NCBI GenBank assembly: GCA_036378315.1
Contig: DASUWU010000039.1
Coordinates: 11,134-75,133 of the forward strand
From: CALAED01 sp036378315
Lineage (GTDB): Bacteria > Actinomycetota > Actinomycetes > Streptosporangiales > Streptosporangiaceae
Direction of reading: 5' to 3'
DNA: 64,000 nt
Made by a program: the position numbers and the translations under genes. Below the pieces are notes generated by a model. The model saw only the letters and a program-made list of their open reading frames with translations, did not search any database and was not told the DNA's origin. This document shows, piece after piece, positions 42,754-51,645 of this stretch (position 1 is the first letter of the stretch; every line of letters begins with the position of its first letter).

Positions 42754-43604
42754 CGGCGCTCCAGTTACCGGTGTTCGCCGTCGACGGCTGGGCCGGCAAC
42801 ACGGTCGATGATGACGGTGTCGAGTGGTGGGTGACCACGGAGGACGGTTGGGCCTCCTCGCCCGCGATCCGGCTCGCCCTGTCCGACCGGCCGGAACGCG
42901 ACGGCGCGTTCGACTCGCCGTCCTACCGGGGCGCCCGCGTGATCACCCTGGAGGGCGTCGCGATCGCGCCGGATCGGATCAGCAAGGAGCGCGCCAAGGA
43001 CCGGATAGCCGCGGTGCTGGCGGACGGCGGCGGCCTGCGCCCGCTGGTGGTCTCCGAGCCGCACGGGACCCGGCGCGCGCTGGTCCGGCTGTCGGCGGAG
43101 ACCAAGATCGCCGACCGCAAGGCCGGCGTGTTCGAGTTCTCCGTGCAGCTCACCGCGCCCGATCCGCTCAGATACTCGGACGGCCTGAACGCGGCGAACT
43201 GCCCGCTGCCCAGCTCAAGCGGCGGCGTGCGGTTTCCGCTCACGTTTCCGCTGGACTTCGGCGTGGGCTCCGCCGGCGGGCGGCTCGTCCTCCAAAACGC
43301 GGGCACCGCACCGACCTGGCCATTCTGGCGGATCGCCGGGCCATGCCGGAGCCCGGTGATCACCGACACGGTGACCGGTGCGGAGCTGGTTTTCGCCCTC
43401 GACCTGCAGGCCGGCGAGACGCTCGACGTGGACACTGACGCCCGCACCGTTCTGCTGCAGGGCACGGCATCCCGGCGCGCCGCGCTGTTGCCGAGCTCAC
43501 GGTGGTTCCCGTTGCGGCCCGGGACGACGCAGGTCGCCTTCCGCGCCGCCGAGTTCGATGCGGCGGCCCTGCTCACGGTCGAGTGGCACGACGCCTGGAT
43601 GTGA
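42750..43604 (+). CDS. Distal tail (Dit-like) protein
   Basis: 284 residues. The N-terminal AVDGWAGNTVDDDGVEWWVTTEDGWASSPAIRLALS, the SPSYRGARVITLEGVAIAP segment and the RYSDGLNAANC part follow the pattern of phage tail family proteins that form the ring at the end of the tube. The C-terminal half looks like a galectin/carbohydrate-binding jelly roll (FPLDFGVGSAGGRLVLQNAG). It is coupled to the tape measure by a stop/start overlap. It would link the tube to the two fibre-like proteins downstream. Confidence 0.65.
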   Translation: MTALQLPVFAVDGWAGNTVDDDGVEWWVTTEDGWASSPAIRLALSDRPERDGAFDSPSYRGARVITLEGVAIAPDRISKERAKDRIAAVLADGGGLRPLVVSEPHGTRRALVRLSAETKIADRKAGVFEFSVQLTAPDPLRYSDGLNAANCPLPSSSGGVRFPLTFPLDFGVGSAGGRLVLQNAGTAPTWPFWRIAGPCRSPVITDTVTGAELVFALDLQAGETLDVDTDARTVLLQGTASRRAALLPSSRWFPLRPGTTQVAFRAAEFDAAALLTVEWHDAWM

Positions 43605-43632
43605 CCACAACCCAAGGAGAGGAATTCGTGTC

Positions 43633-44643
43633 ATGGCCGAGCGTGATTCGGGCTGGGTCTCAGGAGGCCTGGTCGGCGCGGATGACGCGCGTCTGGCCAC
43701 GGGGGTGCTCGCGACGCCGGGGACCGGACCGATCCAGGCACGCACCGGCCTGAAGCCGGCGGCGGGCGCACCGGGTCTCGTCGAGGCGACGCCGACGCCC
43801 TCGATGAGCGTCACGGTCCGGCCGTTCCAGGCGTCCATCCAGGGCACACGCACCACCGACGCCGGTCCCTACCTCGTGACCCTCGACCAGACCAAGACGA
43901 TCACCGTCCCGCCCGCTCACCCGTCCAACCCGAGGTCCGACCTCATCGTGGCGCAACAGCGCGACCAGCAGTACGGCGACGAGACCACCGCCATGGAGGT
44001 CCGGTGCGTGAGCGGAACTCCGGGGGCCGCCCCCGCGGATCCGACGGTCTCGGCAGACTACGCGCCGCTCGCCCGGATCAGCGTGCAGGCCGGTGCCACC
44101 CAGATCACGAAGGCCGACCTGACCGACCTCCGCGTGTTCACCTCCGCGCTCGGCGGCGTGATCCCGGTGCGCGGCCCGGCCGATCGCCCCGCCAACCCGT
44201 ACGCCGGGCTGTACGTCCACCGCCTCGACACCAGCAGGCTGGAAGGCTTCGACGGGACGCGATGGCAGACGCTGACCCGGGACGATGACACCGGCTGGCT
44301 CCAGGTGCCGGTCGCGGCGAACTGGACGGCCGGGACTCCGGAGCTCAACCAGGACGGTCCGGACGTACGGATCCGGCGGGTCGGCAACCTGGTCCACATG
44401 CGCGGCGGCGTGACCCGGCAGAACTCCCCTGGCACACACGGAACGCTCCTGCTGGTCGTGCCCAGCGGCTTGGTGCCTGCCTTCGCACACCGCTGGGTGG
44501 CGCCCACCTGGAAAGGCACCGGCGCCCAGTTCTACGAGCTGGCCGTACGCGTGGACGGAGAGTTGCAGATGTACACCGACGGCACTCCGGCGGTCCCCGT
44601 GGGTGAGTCCATCCTTGTCAACACCACATGGCTCCTGGGCTGA
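43633..44643 (+). CDS. Tail fibre-like protein A (paralogue of the next gene)
   Basis: 336 residues. The first 175 or so (AERDSGWVSGG to TKADLTDLRVF) are highly similar to the start of the next gene, while the remainder has no match to it. The N-terminal part probably attaches to the tail tip and the C-terminal part, Thr/Gly-rich (TGAQFYELAVRVDGELQMYTDG), would contact a receptor. The upstream GGAGAGGA sequence is 13 bases before the ATG, somewhat far. No catalytic motif was found. Two paralogues in tandem suggest alternative host-range fibres. Confidence 0.6.
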   Translation: MAERDSGWVSGGLVGADDARLATGVLATPGTGPIQARTGLKPAAGAPGLVEATPTPSMSVTVRPFQASIQGTRTTDAGPYLVTLDQTKTITVPPAHPSNPRSDLIVAQQRDQQYGDETTAMEVRCVSGTPGAAPADPTVSADYAPLARISVQAGATQITKADLTDLRVFTSALGGVIPVRGPADRPANPYAGLYVHRLDTSRLEGFDGTRWQTLTRDDDTGWLQVPVAANWTAGTPELNQDGPDVRIRRVGNLVHMRGGVTRQNSPGTHGTLLLVVPSGLVPAFAHRWVAPTWKGTGAQFYELAVRVDGELQMYTDGTPAVPVGESILVNTTWLLG

Positions 44644-44662
44644 CGAGAGGAAACCGACCGAA

Positions 44663-45712
44663 ATGGCAGAACGCGACTCCGGCTGGGTGTCCGGCGGCGT
44701 CGTCGACGCCGAGGACGCCCGGCTCGCGACCGGCGTCCTCGCCATGGCCGGCGCCGGGCCGATCCAGACGCGTACCGGGCTCAAGCCGGGACCCGGCAAT
44801 CCCGGCCTGGTACAGGCGACGGCGACGCCGTCGAGCGGCATCACGGTGCAGCCGTTCCAGGCCGTCATCCAGGGCACCCGGCTGACCGCGGCCGGCTCGT
44901 ACCTGGTCACGCTCGACCAGGTGAAGACGGTGGCGGTGCCGCCGGCGCATCCGTCCAACCCGCGCCTCGACCTGATCGTGGCGCGGCAGCGCGACCAGCA
45001 GTACGGCGACGAGAGCAGCGGCATGACGGTGGAATGCGTGAGCGGCACGCCCGCCGCCGCGCCGGTCCCGCCCCCGGTCCCAGGCGACTATGTGGTGCTG
45101 GCGCAGCTCACGGTCCGCGCCGGCGCCGGCGTGATCAGCTCCACCGACATCACCGACCGCCGATCGTTCGCGGTCGCCGCCGGCGGCGTGCTACCGCTGC
45201 TGCCGCATGAGACCCCGCCCGCCCAGGGCTTCGACGGCCAGCGGGTCTACGACCTGGAGACCGGGCAGGACCTGGTGTGGCGGGCGGCCGGCTGGCGGCC
45301 CGCCGTCGCCGGGACGATCCAGGCGTACGGCCCGGCGGATTCGGGTTGGCCGCGGTCCGGCACGACCACCGGGAACACGCCGTTGGTGACCAACCAGGTC
45401 ACGATCCCGCCCGCACCGTTCCCGCGCCTGCTGTACTACACGACGCAGGTCCTGGTCGGGACGTCGACGACGACGAACCGGTTCGACCACACCGTGATCA
45501 TCAATGGCGTCGCCGAGCGGGTTTCGGCCTTTCACGGTGGTGCGACGAGCCTGACGAGCGTGGGCGCGGCGGGACAGTATGTCCTCGCGAGCGGCACCAC
45601 GCCGCTCATCGTGCAGAGCACCGTGACGGCCCTCACCGCGCCGTCGACGGCGACGGTCGGGGAGCTCCGGACCAGATACAACGCGATCAACGTACTGGCC
45701 ATCCCGCTGTGA
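44663..45712 (+). CDS. Tail fibre-like protein B (paralogue of the previous gene)
   Basis: 349 residues, ATG after a GAGAGGAAA stretch. Its first half repeats the pattern of protein A (AERDSGWVSGGVVDAEDARLATGVLA and the RQRDQQYGDE motif), but the last 170 residues are different: a beta-rich domain with YTTQVLVGTSTTTNRFDHTVIING, likely a jelly-roll or receptor-binding head. The stop overlaps the GTG of the Gp37-like gene. The pair looks like a duplication in which the target-binding ends have diverged or been exchanged. Confidence 0.6.
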   Translation: MAERDSGWVSGGVVDAEDARLATGVLAMAGAGPIQTRTGLKPGPGNPGLVQATATPSSGITVQPFQAVIQGTRLTAAGSYLVTLDQVKTVAVPPAHPSNPRLDLIVARQRDQQYGDESSGMTVECVSGTPAAAPVPPPVPGDYVVLAQLTVRAGAGVISSTDITDRRSFAVAAGGVLPLLPHETPPAQGFDGQRVYDLETGQDLVWRAAGWRPAVAGTIQAYGPADSGWPRSGTTTGNTPLVTNQVTIPPAPFPRLLYYTTQVLVGTSTTTNRFDHTVIINGVAERVSAFHGGATSLTSVGAAGQYVLASGTTPLIVQSTVTALTAPSTATVGELRTRYNAINVLAIPL

Positions 45713-46842
45713 CCGGCCGGTACAGCTACTACGTGGCCGATCTGGGCACCGGCGTGGTCCGCGATGAGCTGCCGCTGCGCGGGGTGTCGTTCAGCACGGC
45801 CCTCAACGACGCGGGTGAGTTCCGCGGCCAACTCGTGCTCGGCGACCCGCGGATCGCCGTGCACGAGCCGTCGACGGCCGTCGCCCCCGGCCGCACCGCC
45901 CTCTACGTCGAACGGGACGGCGTCCCGGTCTGGGGCGGCGTCGTATGGACGAGCCGGTACTCGTCGGCCGACCGGACGATCGAGATCGACGCCGCGGGAT
46001 TCCTGTCCTACTTCGACCATCGCCGGGTGCTGCCGTCCACGTACGACTCAGCGGCCGACGACCTGGCGACGCTGGCGACGTCCTACACCGACGTGGACCA
46101 GACCGAGATCGTCCGGGACCTGGTGCGCCAGGCCCAGGCCCAGCCCGGCGGCGACATCGGGATCGAGCCGGCCGAAACGGAGCCGGCCGCGGCCCCCATC
46201 CTCCGCACGATCTCCTACCCGGGCGCGCAGCTCAAGAGCGTGGGCGAGGCGCTGCGCGAGCTCGCCGCCCTGGAAGACGGCCCGGATGTCCTGTTCGACG
46301 TCGCGCACGCGCCGGGCGGCGGGATGGTGCGACGGCTGCTCGTGGGCACTCCCATGCTCGGCCAGCAGGGCTCGCCTTACGTCTGGGAGTACGGCGCCAA
46401 CCTGGTGAGCTACACCTGGTCCGAGGACGGGTCGAGCACCGCCAACCGGATCTTCGCCCTCGGCGGCACCAGGGACGGCGATCAGGGCCAGCTGATCGCG
46501 GTCGCGGCCGACCAGACCACCGGGAGCCCGCTGGCCGAGACCGAGGTGTCCTACCTCGACATCATGGAGCCGGACGTCCTCCGCTCGCACGCGACGGCCG
46601 CGCTCGCCGCCGTGTCCCGCCCCGTCGTGCTGCCCGAGCTGACGGTGCGAGCCGACCTCGACCCGGTGCTCGGCTCCTATCACGTCGGCGACGACGCGCT
46701 GATCGTCATCAACGACGCGTTCTTCGCGGCCGGCGTGCAGTTCTCGGCGCGGATCATCGGGATCGCGGTGACCCCGGGCGACGACGCCGCCGAGGAAGAA
46801 GTGCAGCTCACCGTCAGCCCTCTCCAGAACGGACCGGCATGA
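45709..46842 (+). CDS. Gp37-like (ReqiPepy6-type) tail tip protein
   Basis: 377 residues from a GTG overlapping the previous stop. The YSYYVADLGTGVVRDELPLRGVSFSTALNDAGEF start and the LATSYTDVDQTEIVRDLVRQA region match the Siphovirus Gp37-like family common in actinophages, which belongs to the tail tip/baseplate. No peptidase or lytic motif was recognised. The VTPGDDAAEEEVQLTVSP end is acidic. Confidence 0.7.
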   Translation: MTGRYSYYVADLGTGVVRDELPLRGVSFSTALNDAGEFRGQLVLGDPRIAVHEPSTAVAPGRTALYVERDGVPVWGGVVWTSRYSSADRTIEIDAAGFLSYFDHRRVLPSTYDSAADDLATLATSYTDVDQTEIVRDLVRQAQAQPGGDIGIEPAETEPAAAPILRTISYPGAQLKSVGEALRELAALEDGPDVLFDVAHAPGGGMVRRLLVGTPMLGQQGSPYVWEYGANLVSYTWSEDGSSTANRIFALGGTRDGDQGQLIAVAADQTTGSPLAETEVSYLDIMEPDVLRSHATAALAAVSRPVVLPELTVRADLDPVLGSYHVGDDALIVINDAFFAAGVQFSARIIGIAVTPGDDAAEEEVQLTVSPLQNGPA

Positions 46843-47018
46843 CCCGGATCAACCATCCCGACTCGATCCTGACAGAACTCCGGGAGCTGCGGCGCCGGCT
46901 GCACGCCCTGGAGACCGCCGTCTACCGCGGCTCGCCCCCGCCGGCCGCCCGCGCCGACGACCACCCCGACCCCGCGCCCCCGGACCCCGCCGACGCGGAC
47001 GCCGGCAACCCGGAATGA
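46839..47018 (+). CDS. Short coiled-coil protein closing the tail cluster
   Basis: 59 residues, ATG overlapping the Gp37-like stop. LTELRELRRRLHALETAVYR is a clear heptad helix, followed by a Pro/Asp-rich tail. Small coiled-coil proteins of this kind follow tail tip genes in actinophages; the function is unknown. No holin, endolysin or further tail gene comes after it. Confidence 0.6.
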   Translation: MTRINHPDSILTELRELRRRLHALETAVYRGSPPPAARADDHPDPAPPDPADADAGNPE

Positions 47019-47064
47019 CTCACCGCGCGCGCCGGCCCGCACGCAGCCGATCGCTCAATGATCT

Positions 47065-47199
47065 TCAGGTGCTGTGCCCGTAGATGCGGTCCAGCCCCAC
47101 GAGATCGACCTCGCCGGCGTCCGCCGTGGCCGGCGGCACGATCTTCGGCGGCGGCCGGCGAGCGTAGATCCGCCGGTGCGCGGTCCGTACTCCTGGCAC
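47065..47199 (-). CDS. Possible small gene or remnant
   Basis: A 44-residue frame from a GTG ends at a TGA at 47065. Its product (RRIYARRPPPKIVPPATADAG, ending in GLDRIYGHST) has a coding-like composition, but there is no clear ribosome-binding site. Possibly the remains of a C-terminus. Weak. Confidence 0.2.
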   Translation of the reverse strand: MPGVRTAHRRIYARRPPPKIVPPATADAGEVDLVGLDRIYGHST

Positions 47200-47209
47200 A
47201 ATTCACGAC

Positions 47210-48259
47210 GTGTTCCGAAGTAGTTCGCCAATAGCAATTAATAGGCCGCGCGGCGTGCTGCCGATCGCCGCCGGCATCGCGTTTCTGGGCATGGCCGTCA
47301 CGGGTTGTGGCCCAGGGGGCGGAACCGGCCGAGCGGCCCTCGCCAAGCTGCCGCCGCCGCTCACGCGCGCGATCACGGAGGCCGGCGCGAAGCAGGTGCT
47401 CATCAGGCACATGGTGACGATGAACCTGGCGCAACGACGGCTGAGCGCCACCGTCGCCGCGCGGGCGGAGACCGGCTCGGCCCTCGAGCTGCGCAGGGCG
47501 GAGTACAAGATCTTCAAGGCCAACAAGCTGCGCGCCTACAGCTTCAAGTTCACCTCGGCATGGGGAGCGAGCCCGAAGTTCAATACCTATCCTCGCTGGT
47601 TCGTCATCGCGCCGACCAACACCGGCACGGGCAAGAAGACCCGAGACCTCATGGTGTTCGTCCAGGACGCGCGGGGCGGGCCGTGGCTGGTCGCCTACAG
47701 CCCCCGGGCCGACCGCGCCACCGGTGCGCTCGGCAAGGGCATCGACGTCGCCGACGTTCCCGATGTGGTGCCGCCGAACGATCCTTCGCTCGTCCTACCA
47801 CCGGACCGGCTCCCCGCGGCCCACGCCGACATGCTGTCCAGGGGCAAGCGCAGCCCGTCGACCCAACTGTTCCGGCTCACCGCGTCGGTGACCGACCGCT
47901 ACAAGTCGGTGCTGGAGAACCGCAAGGTCTTCACCAAGCTCGGCTGGAAGGGGTACTACACCCCGACGCCGTCGCCGCATCCGGTGTACGCGGTGCGGAC
48001 CACGTCCGGCGGCGCGCTCGTCTGGTACGCCGTCGACTTCACGACGGCGGGTCGCAACCCGGGAAAGGCCACCGACCTCGTCTGGGAAATCGACTCGTGG
48101 GGCGACCTCTTCACGCCTTTCGTCGGCCGGTCAAAAGTCCATTCCTGGTACAAGGGTCTCGAACGCCAAGAGGTCGTGGCCTACGTGCCGCCGCGCGGCA
48201 AGGGCAAGATCCAGGTCATCGCCGACCGCTGGTCCCCGGTCTCTCTCCGCGGCCGGTAA
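47210..48259 (+). CDS. Secreted lipoprotein of unknown function
   Basis: 349 residues from a GTG. A lipoprotein signal (LPIAAGIAFLGMAVTGC) puts the lipidated Cys near residue 33. Residues 50 onward look like two related alpha/beta repeats (YPRWFVIAPTNTG and YAVRTTSGGALVWYAVDF), a pattern seen in actinobacterial lipoproteins of unknown role. The sequence has many Tyr/Trp/Lys residues and no catalytic signature. It lies 191 bases after the tail cluster on the same strand, but there is no coupling and it may be independent. Confidence 0.7.
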   Translation: MFRSSSPIAINRPRGVLPIAAGIAFLGMAVTGCGPGGGTGRAALAKLPPPLTRAITEAGAKQVLIRHMVTMNLAQRRLSATVAARAETGSALELRRAEYKIFKANKLRAYSFKFTSAWGASPKFNTYPRWFVIAPTNTGTGKKTRDLMVFVQDARGGPWLVAYSPRADRATGALGKGIDVADVPDVVPPNDPSLVLPPDRLPAAHADMLSRGKRSPSTQLFRLTASVTDRYKSVLENRKVFTKLGWKGYYTPTPSPHPVYAVRTTSGGALVWYAVDFTTAGRNPGKATDLVWEIDSWGDLFTPFVGRSKVHSWYKGLERQEVVAYVPPRGKGKIQVIADRWSPVSLRGR

Positions 48260-48395
48260 CCGCCGCCTCGATAACTTCTGGCGCAGTCACGGCTCAGCAT
48301 AAGACGATCCGACGTGATGCCGCTGCGCGGAACCCAGCCCTTACTTCCTGTCCTTCGCAAGATTCAGATTATCGCCGACCCTAACTGCATCTTCC

Positions 48396-48881
48396 CTAGT
48401 GGGCAAACCGATCGCATGGCACGAGTCGGTCCAAGAACTCCCCAAAGGAGCCGGAGACTTGCCGCGGAACCCTATCTTCGTCAATGTAGGTGACTGTTGG
48501 TTCGCCACAGGGTCCGCACGTCGAATAGTCGAGCATAACGGTATCGTGACCGGCGGAGGGGGTTAGGCAAATGACAATACCGATGTCTGGATAGCCCCAT
48601 TCGTTAATTAGATAGGAACTGCCAAGTTCGGACGTTGAGTCAATCCCCCATTTGCCACCTATTCCAAGCAGGGCCTTGACCTCGAAATGGTCCGACGCCC
48701 AGGAAGTCGGGAAGTCGGTGGGGTAGCACTTATTTCGGAGACTGCCGCCGTTACGCTGATGCAGCGCGTTTACATATCGGCCTGGAAGTCGGACGCCAAG
48801 ATCCTGCTCCGCGCGTCTCACCATTGATTCGTCCAGTGGTGGTCCTGTATAGAAGTTGCTTTCATCATACAGCTCCGTCAT
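48396..48881 (-). CDS. SMI1/KNR4 (SUKH) family protein, probable immunity protein
   Basis: 161 residues. The pattern DESMVRRAEQDLGVRLPGRYVNALHQRNGGSLRNKCYP is the SUKH fold N-terminus; LLGIGGKWGIDSTSEL and the C-terminal VTYIDEDRVPRQVSGSFGEFLDRL complete it. SUKH proteins are typically immunity proteins to contact-dependent or polymorphic toxins. The GC content looks close to half, well below its surroundings, which suggests acquisition. No cognate toxin gene is adjacent. Start at 48881 has AAAGGA five bases upstream. Confidence 0.8.
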   Translation of the reverse strand: MTELYDESNFYTGPPLDESMVRRAEQDLGVRLPGRYVNALHQRNGGSLRNKCYPTDFPTSWASDHFEVKALLGIGGKWGIDSTSELGSSYLINEWGYPDIGIVICLTPSAGHDTVMLDYSTCGPCGEPTVTYIDEDRVPRQVSGSFGEFLDRLVPCDRFAH

Positions 48882-49232
48882 GCATGTCCTTTCTCAACCG
48901 GAGAATCCACCGGTGTGGCCTGTCTTCGCGTGGACCCACCTATCATGAGCTGGCTACCCCGATCGTAGACTCTGCTGACGGGCGGTGCGTTGCGCTCCTC
49001 CGCCAAAGGGACCGATGAGCGCCCCCCGGGCGTCACACCTTCAGAATGTGGCCCGATCCGGCCATCGTGCACCCATTAACCCACGCGTTGTCAACGAGTC
49101 ATTACTAGATGCCAACGTCAATACCGAGGGATAATGTGGCCGAATTTGGCCAGCCGGCCGCCGGTGCGCATTACAGCGTTGTGGGCGGCTGCTAGCATCA
49201 GGCCCGCTAGCCAATAACCAGAAACTGGTAAT
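48882..49232. other. 351-bp gap between the immunity-like gene and the sigma factor
   Basis: The first half keeps the lower GC of the immunity gene and has no convincing gene. A promoter-like pair for the sigma factor is near the right end. No repeats or attachment sites were found. Confidence 0.6.
49171..49198 (+). promoter_or_regulatory. Candidate promoter of the sigma factor gene
   Basis: TTACAG (49171-49176) and TAGCAT (49193-49198, with an upstream TGC) are 16 bases apart, 34 bases before the first possible start codon. Confidence 0.4.
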
Positions 49233-49847
49233 TTGTCTGCTCACTGCAATCAAGCGGCCCCGACCGCCCTCCCCGCCACCGCAGCAGGGCGACCTCGAGA
49301 CCTGACACCGGTGATCCGCGCTGCGCAGTTGGGGAATGAGACCGCGTTCCGGGCGCTCTACCGGGAGATGCAACCCCGGCTGCTGCGTTATCTGACCGCG
49401 CGGATCGGCACGGAGGCCGAGGACGTGGCATCGGAATGCTGGCTGCGCGTCGCCCGCGACCTCGACACCTTCCGTGGTGACATCGACGACTTCTGGCTCT
49501 GGACCGTGACAATCGCCCGCTACCGGGCGATCGACCACCTGCGCCGCAAGGACCGGTTGCCGCTGGCCGACGTGCGGGTGGAAGACCTCACCGAACTGGC
49601 CGGGCCGGAGGACCCGGCGGCGCTCACCCTGGACCGGATCTCCACTGAGCGCACGCTCGCCCTTATCGGCACGTTGCCGCCCGACCAGGCGGAAGCCGTG
49701 CTGCTGCGCGTCGTGCTCGGCTTCGAGCCGGCCCGGGCCGCCCAGATCCTGGGCAAACGGCCCGGTGCCGTGCGCACGGCCGCCTACCGCGGTCTGCGTG
49801 CGCTGGCCCGCCGCTTCGAAACGCGGCGCGAGGCTCGGTACTACTAG
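49233..49847 (+). CDS. RNA polymerase sigma factor, sigma-70 family (ECF type)
   Basis: 204 residues. Region 2 shows FRALYREMQPRLLRYLTARIGTEAEDVASECWLRVARDLDTF and TIARYRAIDHLRRKDRL; region 4 shows LIGTLPPDQAEAVLLRVVLGFEPARAAQILGKRPGAVRTAAYRGLRALAR. No anti-sigma gene is next to it. TTG at 49233 gives a 26-residue Ala/Pro-rich extension; a GTG at 49311 begins right at region 2 and may be the true start. It converges with the GTPase operon. It could drive either the tail or the GTPase genes, but no promoter evidence links them. Confidence 0.88.
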   Translation: MSAHCNQAAPTALPATAAGRPRDLTPVIRAAQLGNETAFRALYREMQPRLLRYLTARIGTEAEDVASECWLRVARDLDTFRGDIDDFWLWTVTIARYRAIDHLRRKDRLPLADVRVEDLTELAGPEDPAALTLDRISTERTLALIGTLPPDQAEAVLLRVVLGFEPARAAQILGKRPGAVRTAAYRGLRALARRFETRREARYY

Positions 49848-49894
49848 CGGGACGTCCGGTACTGGCGGGGCGCTCGGTAATGCGATCGCCCGCG

Positions 49895-51643
49895 TCAGGG
49901 CAGCAGCCGCAGCACCCACCACAGGCAGAGGCCGAGGGCGCCGATGTTGAGCGTCGAAAGGCCGGCGAGGATCGCCCAGCGGCCCGCCTGGTAGCCGGCC
50001 GGCACCAGCTCGGCCGGCCGGCCGCGCGCCGACCACTCGTCGCGCAGCGCGGCGGCGGGCACGTTCGGCTCGACCGCGTGCCGCGGGGTGTGACCGTTGA
50101 GCGGGAGCCCGGTGACCCAGCCGACCAGCTCGGCCACGGCGGCCGGGTCGGTGTCGAGGCCGGAGGCGAAGTACCTGACCTGCCCGGCTGCCTGGTCGAG
50201 CGTGCGGATCGTGTTGCCCATGCCGAGACCGCCCAGCCAGGCACGGACGTCGGGCGCGGCCTCAGCGCACAGCGCGCCTCCGATCGCGGTCCCGCGAACC
50301 AGGTCGGCCTTGGTGACCACCACCGCGATCCGTTTCTGGCGGCCCTGGTCGGGGCGCGAGCGCAGCTCGTTGAGCACCCGCTGCAGCGTGTCGGACGGAT
50401 CCTCGTCGGAGGTGGCGGCCGCCTTGGCGACCCGCTCGCTCTCGTCCGCGTCCATGGCCCGCCGCACCTCGGGCAGCGCGAACGGGTCGATCACGAAGAG
50501 CAGCGCCTCGCCGTGGTCGAGGTAGCGGAGCGACTCCACCTGGGTCGCGCCGGTGAAGTGCTCGCCCGCCGGGTCGAACACGTAGAGGATCCGCCGTCCG
50601 GGACCCGGCAGGTCGACGTCCACCATGGTGGCCAGCGGCAGCTCTGGCCCGGTCTTGGCCAGCTGCCCGCCGCGCCGGAACTCCCCGAGCGCGCCCGCGT
50701 ACGCCTGGGCGTGCCGCGGCTCTACGAAGGCGACCCGGCCGCCCGCCGCGTGCGCGCGCCGGCTCACCGCCCTGATGGCGAGGAACATGAAGGTGGTCTT
50801 GCCGGCCGCCGGGCCGCCGATGAACGGCAGCGGCTCGACCCGTACCCGGCCGATGCGTTCGGGGAGGCGGCCCGCGCAGTGCGGGCAGTAGGCGGTCAGC
50901 CGGTACCGGCCGAGCGGGATCGTCGTGGGCAGCCGTGCGCCGCACCGGCACACGTGCCGGAACGCGCCCCAGCGGTTGGGCGCGAGCCGCCGGTGCCGAG
51001 CGCCGCAGGACGGGCATTCGTACATCGGGAGCGCGATCTTCGCGTAGCAGAACGGGTGCGGGCAGGTCTGCAGGATCCGGCCGTACGCCATGAACACCCG
51101 CTCGACCGCGGCCAGCACCAGCGCGCCGGCGAGCCAGCCGGCCAGACCGACGGCGGCGACCACCGCGTACAGCAGGGCGAGGGCGGCGCCGAGCACGGCC
51201 ACGGGGACGGCGGCCAGTACGATGCCGCCGCAGATCGCCAGCCACAGCGGGAAGGTGAAGAACCCCCACACGCTGCCGAGCAGGGTGCGCGTGGTGGCGG
51301 TCAGCGCGCGCCGCGCCGCCCCGCGCACGCGCGGCACGGTCGTCCTGGCGATCGACCACCAGTCTCGCCACACCTGGCCCAGCAGGTAATGCCGGTAGGC
51401 GGGCTCGCCGCCCGCCTCCCGCGATCCGATCGGCGGGCTCGTCGGCGGGACCGCCACCGGTGCCGGACCGTCCGCCCGGACGCCGGCCAGCGCCCGGCAG
51501 GCGTGCGCGTAGTAGAAACCCACCACCCAGAGGGCGGTCGCTGCCAGCGTGACCGAGAAGACCACCGGGAACACGACGGCGAAGCCGACGGCCATGACCA
51601 CCAGCCAGACGATCACCACGAGCACCGCGGCCAGGAACGGCAT
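49895..51643 (-). CDS. Membrane-anchored zinc-ribbon GTPase (double-GTPase type), last gene of the GTPase operon
   Basis: 582 residues. Two membrane segments start the protein (VLVVIVWLVVMAVGFAVVF and FALLYYAH region) and another pair lies around residues 130-180; a final helix closes the C-terminus (WAILAGLSTLNIGALGLCLW). Cys pairs (CPSCGA, CRCG, CPHC) around 200-265 form zinc ribbons. The GTPase core has Walker A GGPAAGKTT (276-284, Lys282), switch/Walker B VFDPAGE (Asp357) and a base motif TKAD (Asp447). It is probably a switch-type TRAFAC GTPase anchored to the membrane. It is coupled to the GAP1-like gene two bases upstream. Confidence 0.75.
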   Translation of the reverse strand: MPFLAAVLVVIVWLVVMAVGFAVVFPVVFSVTLAATALWVVGFYYAHACRALAGVRADGPAPVAVPPTSPPIGSREAGGEPAYRHYLLGQVWRDWWSIARTTVPRVRGAARRALTATTRTLLGSVWGFFTFPLWLAICGGIVLAAVPVAVLGAALALLYAVVAAVGLAGWLAGALVLAAVERVFMAYGRILQTCPHPFCYAKIALPMYECPSCGARHRRLAPNRWGAFRHVCRCGARLPTTIPLGRYRLTAYCPHCAGRLPERIGRVRVEPLPFIGGPAAGKTTFMFLAIRAVSRRAHAAGGRVAFVEPRHAQAYAGALGEFRRGGQLAKTGPELPLATMVDVDLPGPGRRILYVFDPAGEHFTGATQVESLRYLDHGEALLFVIDPFALPEVRRAMDADESERVAKAAATSDEDPSDTLQRVLNELRSRPDQGRQKRIAVVVTKADLVRGTAIGGALCAEAAPDVRAWLGGLGMGNTIRTLDQAAGQVRYFASGLDTDPAAVAELVGWVTGLPLNGHTPRHAVEPNVPAAALRDEWSARGRPAELVPAGYQAGRWAILAGLSTLNIGALGLCLWWVLRLLP

Positions 51644-51645
51644 GG

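Noticed and set aside
39349..47018. A complete prophage
   Set aside because: No integrase, terminase, portal, capsid, holin or lysin, and no att-like repeats at the borders.
48878..49072. 64-codon minus-strand frame before the SUKH gene
   Set aside because: No recognisable domain or ribosome-binding site; it merely overlaps the start region of the SUKH gene.
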